Shown one piece after another: positions 5,020 to 5,865 of a stretch of 5,865 nt of DNA (position 1 is the stretch's first letter; each line of letters begins with the position of its first letter). The notes under the pieces are model-generated. The model saw nothing but the letters and a program-made list of their open reading frames with translations. It did no database searches and was not told where the DNA came from. The stretch lies in contig CAYYZW010000241.1 in assembly GCA_964476375.1 (NCBI GenBank), positions 1 through 5,865 on the forward strand. Direction: 5' to 3'. A program made the translations under genes and the position numbers. Origin of the DNA: SAT2750 sp964476375 (GTDB taxonomy: Bacteria; Planctomycetota; Planctomycetia; Pirellulales; Pirellulaceae).

Positions 5020-5726
5020 AGAGGCAGCCAACGGGTCTCGAGAGACTGGGCAGCCTGCTCGATGATGTTTCGGACCAGTGCAGCCGGATGAAGGGACAGC
5101 AGGGACTGTTGGAGAAAACGCTCGCCGGCGATCGTGAGGAGCGTTCTTTGACGGAACAGTACCTGGAGGTGTCAGGGCGGGTGGCGACTGCCCTCGAGCA
5201 GCTGAACCAGGAGATCTTCCGTGAGGAGATTGAAACGGCAGAACGGTTGTTGACGAAGGCCCTGCAGGACGTCCTGGGGCAGCCGATCACGCTCAAGGCG
5301 GACGTGGAATGGAAGAATAATGCCGCCTGGGTGAGTTTCGGTGTAGAGCGAGAAGGCAACGCGGAACATATCATGCGGGGCCAGGGAGGATCGGTCGCCA
5401 ACATTCTCTCTGTCGGCCTGCGGATATTCGCGCTGCACTACCTCGGTGTTGAACGGCGAAAGGTACTCGTGCTGGATGAACAGGACTGCTGGTTACGACC
5501 TGACCGGGTCCCCGACCTGGTCAGGCTCGTTCGGCAGGCGGCCCATGAGCTTGGTTTCCAGATGATCGTGATCAGCCACCATGACCTGCCGCTCGTTCAG
5601 GAACATGCGGACCGGATATTCCAGGTCATCCCGGCGCGCGGTGGAAGTGTCCAGGTCCGGCGGCTTGAGATGGAAGAGCGTGTGCTGGATGTGGATGGCG
5701 AAGACGAATTCGGCGGGACACCCTAG
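5016..5726 (+). CDS. Rad50/SbcC-type ATPase, C-terminal half
   Basis: This 236-residue protein supplies the other half of the ABC ATPase head. Residues about 5-85 are a charged coiled coil (LGSLLDDVSD through FREEIETAERLL). After a β-strand region at 90-112, RGQGGSVANILSVGLR at 121-136 sits where the ABC signature is expected. Walker B is VLVLDE at 150-155, with D154 for Mg2+ and E155 as the catalytic base; a D-loop-like stretch DCWLRPDR follows. The H-loop is VISHHD at 185-190, with H188 as the likely switch. There is no Walker A, so it depends on the gene at 2681 for ATP binding. The ATG at 5016 overlaps the preceding TGA as ATGA, with GGAGGA at 5007-5012 only 3 nt upstream; coupling is very likely. 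The acidic tail ends at TAG 5724-5726, with a second TAG directly after. A RecF/SMC-like relative is possible, but the nuclease neighbour favours Rad50. Confidence 0.87.
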   Translation: MKRQPTGLERLGSLLDDVSDQCSRMKGQQGLLEKTLAGDREERSLTEQYLEVSGRVATALEQLNQEIFREEIETAERLLTKALQDVLGQPITLKADVEWKNNAAWVSFGVEREGNAEHIMRGQGGSVANILSVGLRIFALHYLGVERRKVLVLDEQDCWLRPDRVPDLVRLVRQAAHELGFQMIVISHHDLPLVQEHADRIFQVIPARGGSVQVRRLEMEERVLDVDGEDEFGGTP

Positions 5727-5865
5727 TAGGTTTCCAGGGACATGCCGGTACTCGAGACATTTCCGGATCCGACCGTGGTATAGACCGCACACTCCAGGTT
5801 GATCGACCCGCCTGCCAGTCGTTTGCGGTTGATTCCCCAGAAACTGACTTCGACGAGCGTGGTGC
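5723..5865 (-). CDS. 3' end of an unidentified gene
   Basis: An open minus-strand frame enters from the right edge and runs 46 codons to TAG (complement of 5723-5725). The visible C-terminus begins TTLVEVSFWGINRKRLAGG, contains INLECAVYTT and ends GMSLETY. Codon third positions are mostly G or C, as in the neighbouring genes, and the alternating hydrophobic/polar pattern suggests β-structure; both support real coding. Another minus-strand frame here, 5493-5792, lies mostly inside the ATPase gene and is a shadow. The product cannot be named from this fragment. Its stop shares a CTAG tetranucleotide with the stop of the convergent ATPase gene, so the two genes overlap by 2 nt. Confidence 0.55.
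   Translation of the reverse strand, partial: TTLVEVSFWGINRKRLAGGSINLECAVYTTVGSGNVSSTGMSLETY

Noticed and set aside
2681..5726. Split ATPase explained by a frameshift or a pseudogene
   Set aside because: The two halves are about 1.2 kb apart, separated by two intact genes. All catalytic residues are kept and all junctions are regular overlaps, so decay or sequencing error does not explain it.
1..5865. Mobile element, phage or CRISPR context for the nuclease operon
   Set aside because: No transposase, integrase, repeat array or terminal inverted repeats were seen. The flanking genes are ordinary metabolic and transport types, so a phage or defence-island origin is not supported within this window.

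Overview
The window is ordinary, densely coded bacterial chromosome: moderately GC-rich, Shine-Dalgarno sites in front of several genes, and no mobile element, CRISPR array, tRNA or rRNA gene. The gene families (a MetE-C-like methyltransferase, a DUF21/CBS protein) and the style of the Rad50-like ATPase remind me of Planctomycetota or a related phylum. That is an impression from memory, not a demonstrated assignment.

Layout. (a) 1-742 (+) is the 3' part of a cobalamin-independent methionine-synthase-like (MetE C-terminal domain) protein. (b) 743-874 is a gap with a possible composite stem-loop and a strong Shine-Dalgarno site. (c) 875-1312 (+) is a small, unrecognised protein with two predicted membrane segments. 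(d) 1356-2534 (-) is a DUF21 + CBS-pair membrane protein of the CNNM/CorC family, convergent with (c). (e) 2535-2680 is a divergent intergenic region with candidate promoters and an 8-codon minicistron that ends in an ATGA overlap with the next gene. (f) 2681-5726 (+) is a tight four-gene operon. (g) 5723-5865 (-) is the 3' end of an unidentified gene that meets the operon tail to tail and shares a CTAG stop.

The centre of interest is the operon in (f). Its first gene encodes the N-terminal half of a Rad50/SbcC-type ABC ATPase: Walker A, Q-loop region, one coiled-coil arm, and a CPHC zinc-hook motif almost at the C-terminus. The second gene encodes a compact Mre11/SbcD nuclease with all metallophosphoesterase motifs intact. 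The third encodes a 110-residue, highly charged coiled-coil protein. The fourth encodes the matching C-terminal half of the ATPase: a short coiled coil, an ABC signature-like segment, Walker B with catalytic Glu, and the H-loop. One Rad50 head is therefore encoded in two polypeptides, with the nuclease gene and a coiled-coil gene between them. The genes overlap by 11, 11 and 4 nt, so they are probably co-translated in fixed ratio. The arm lengths suggest that the small coiled-coil protein may supply part of the returning arm, giving a three-piece Rad50 plus Mre11. The ATPase and nuclease motifs are seen directly. The assembled architecture and a role in DNA end processing or repair (possibly defence) are inferred.
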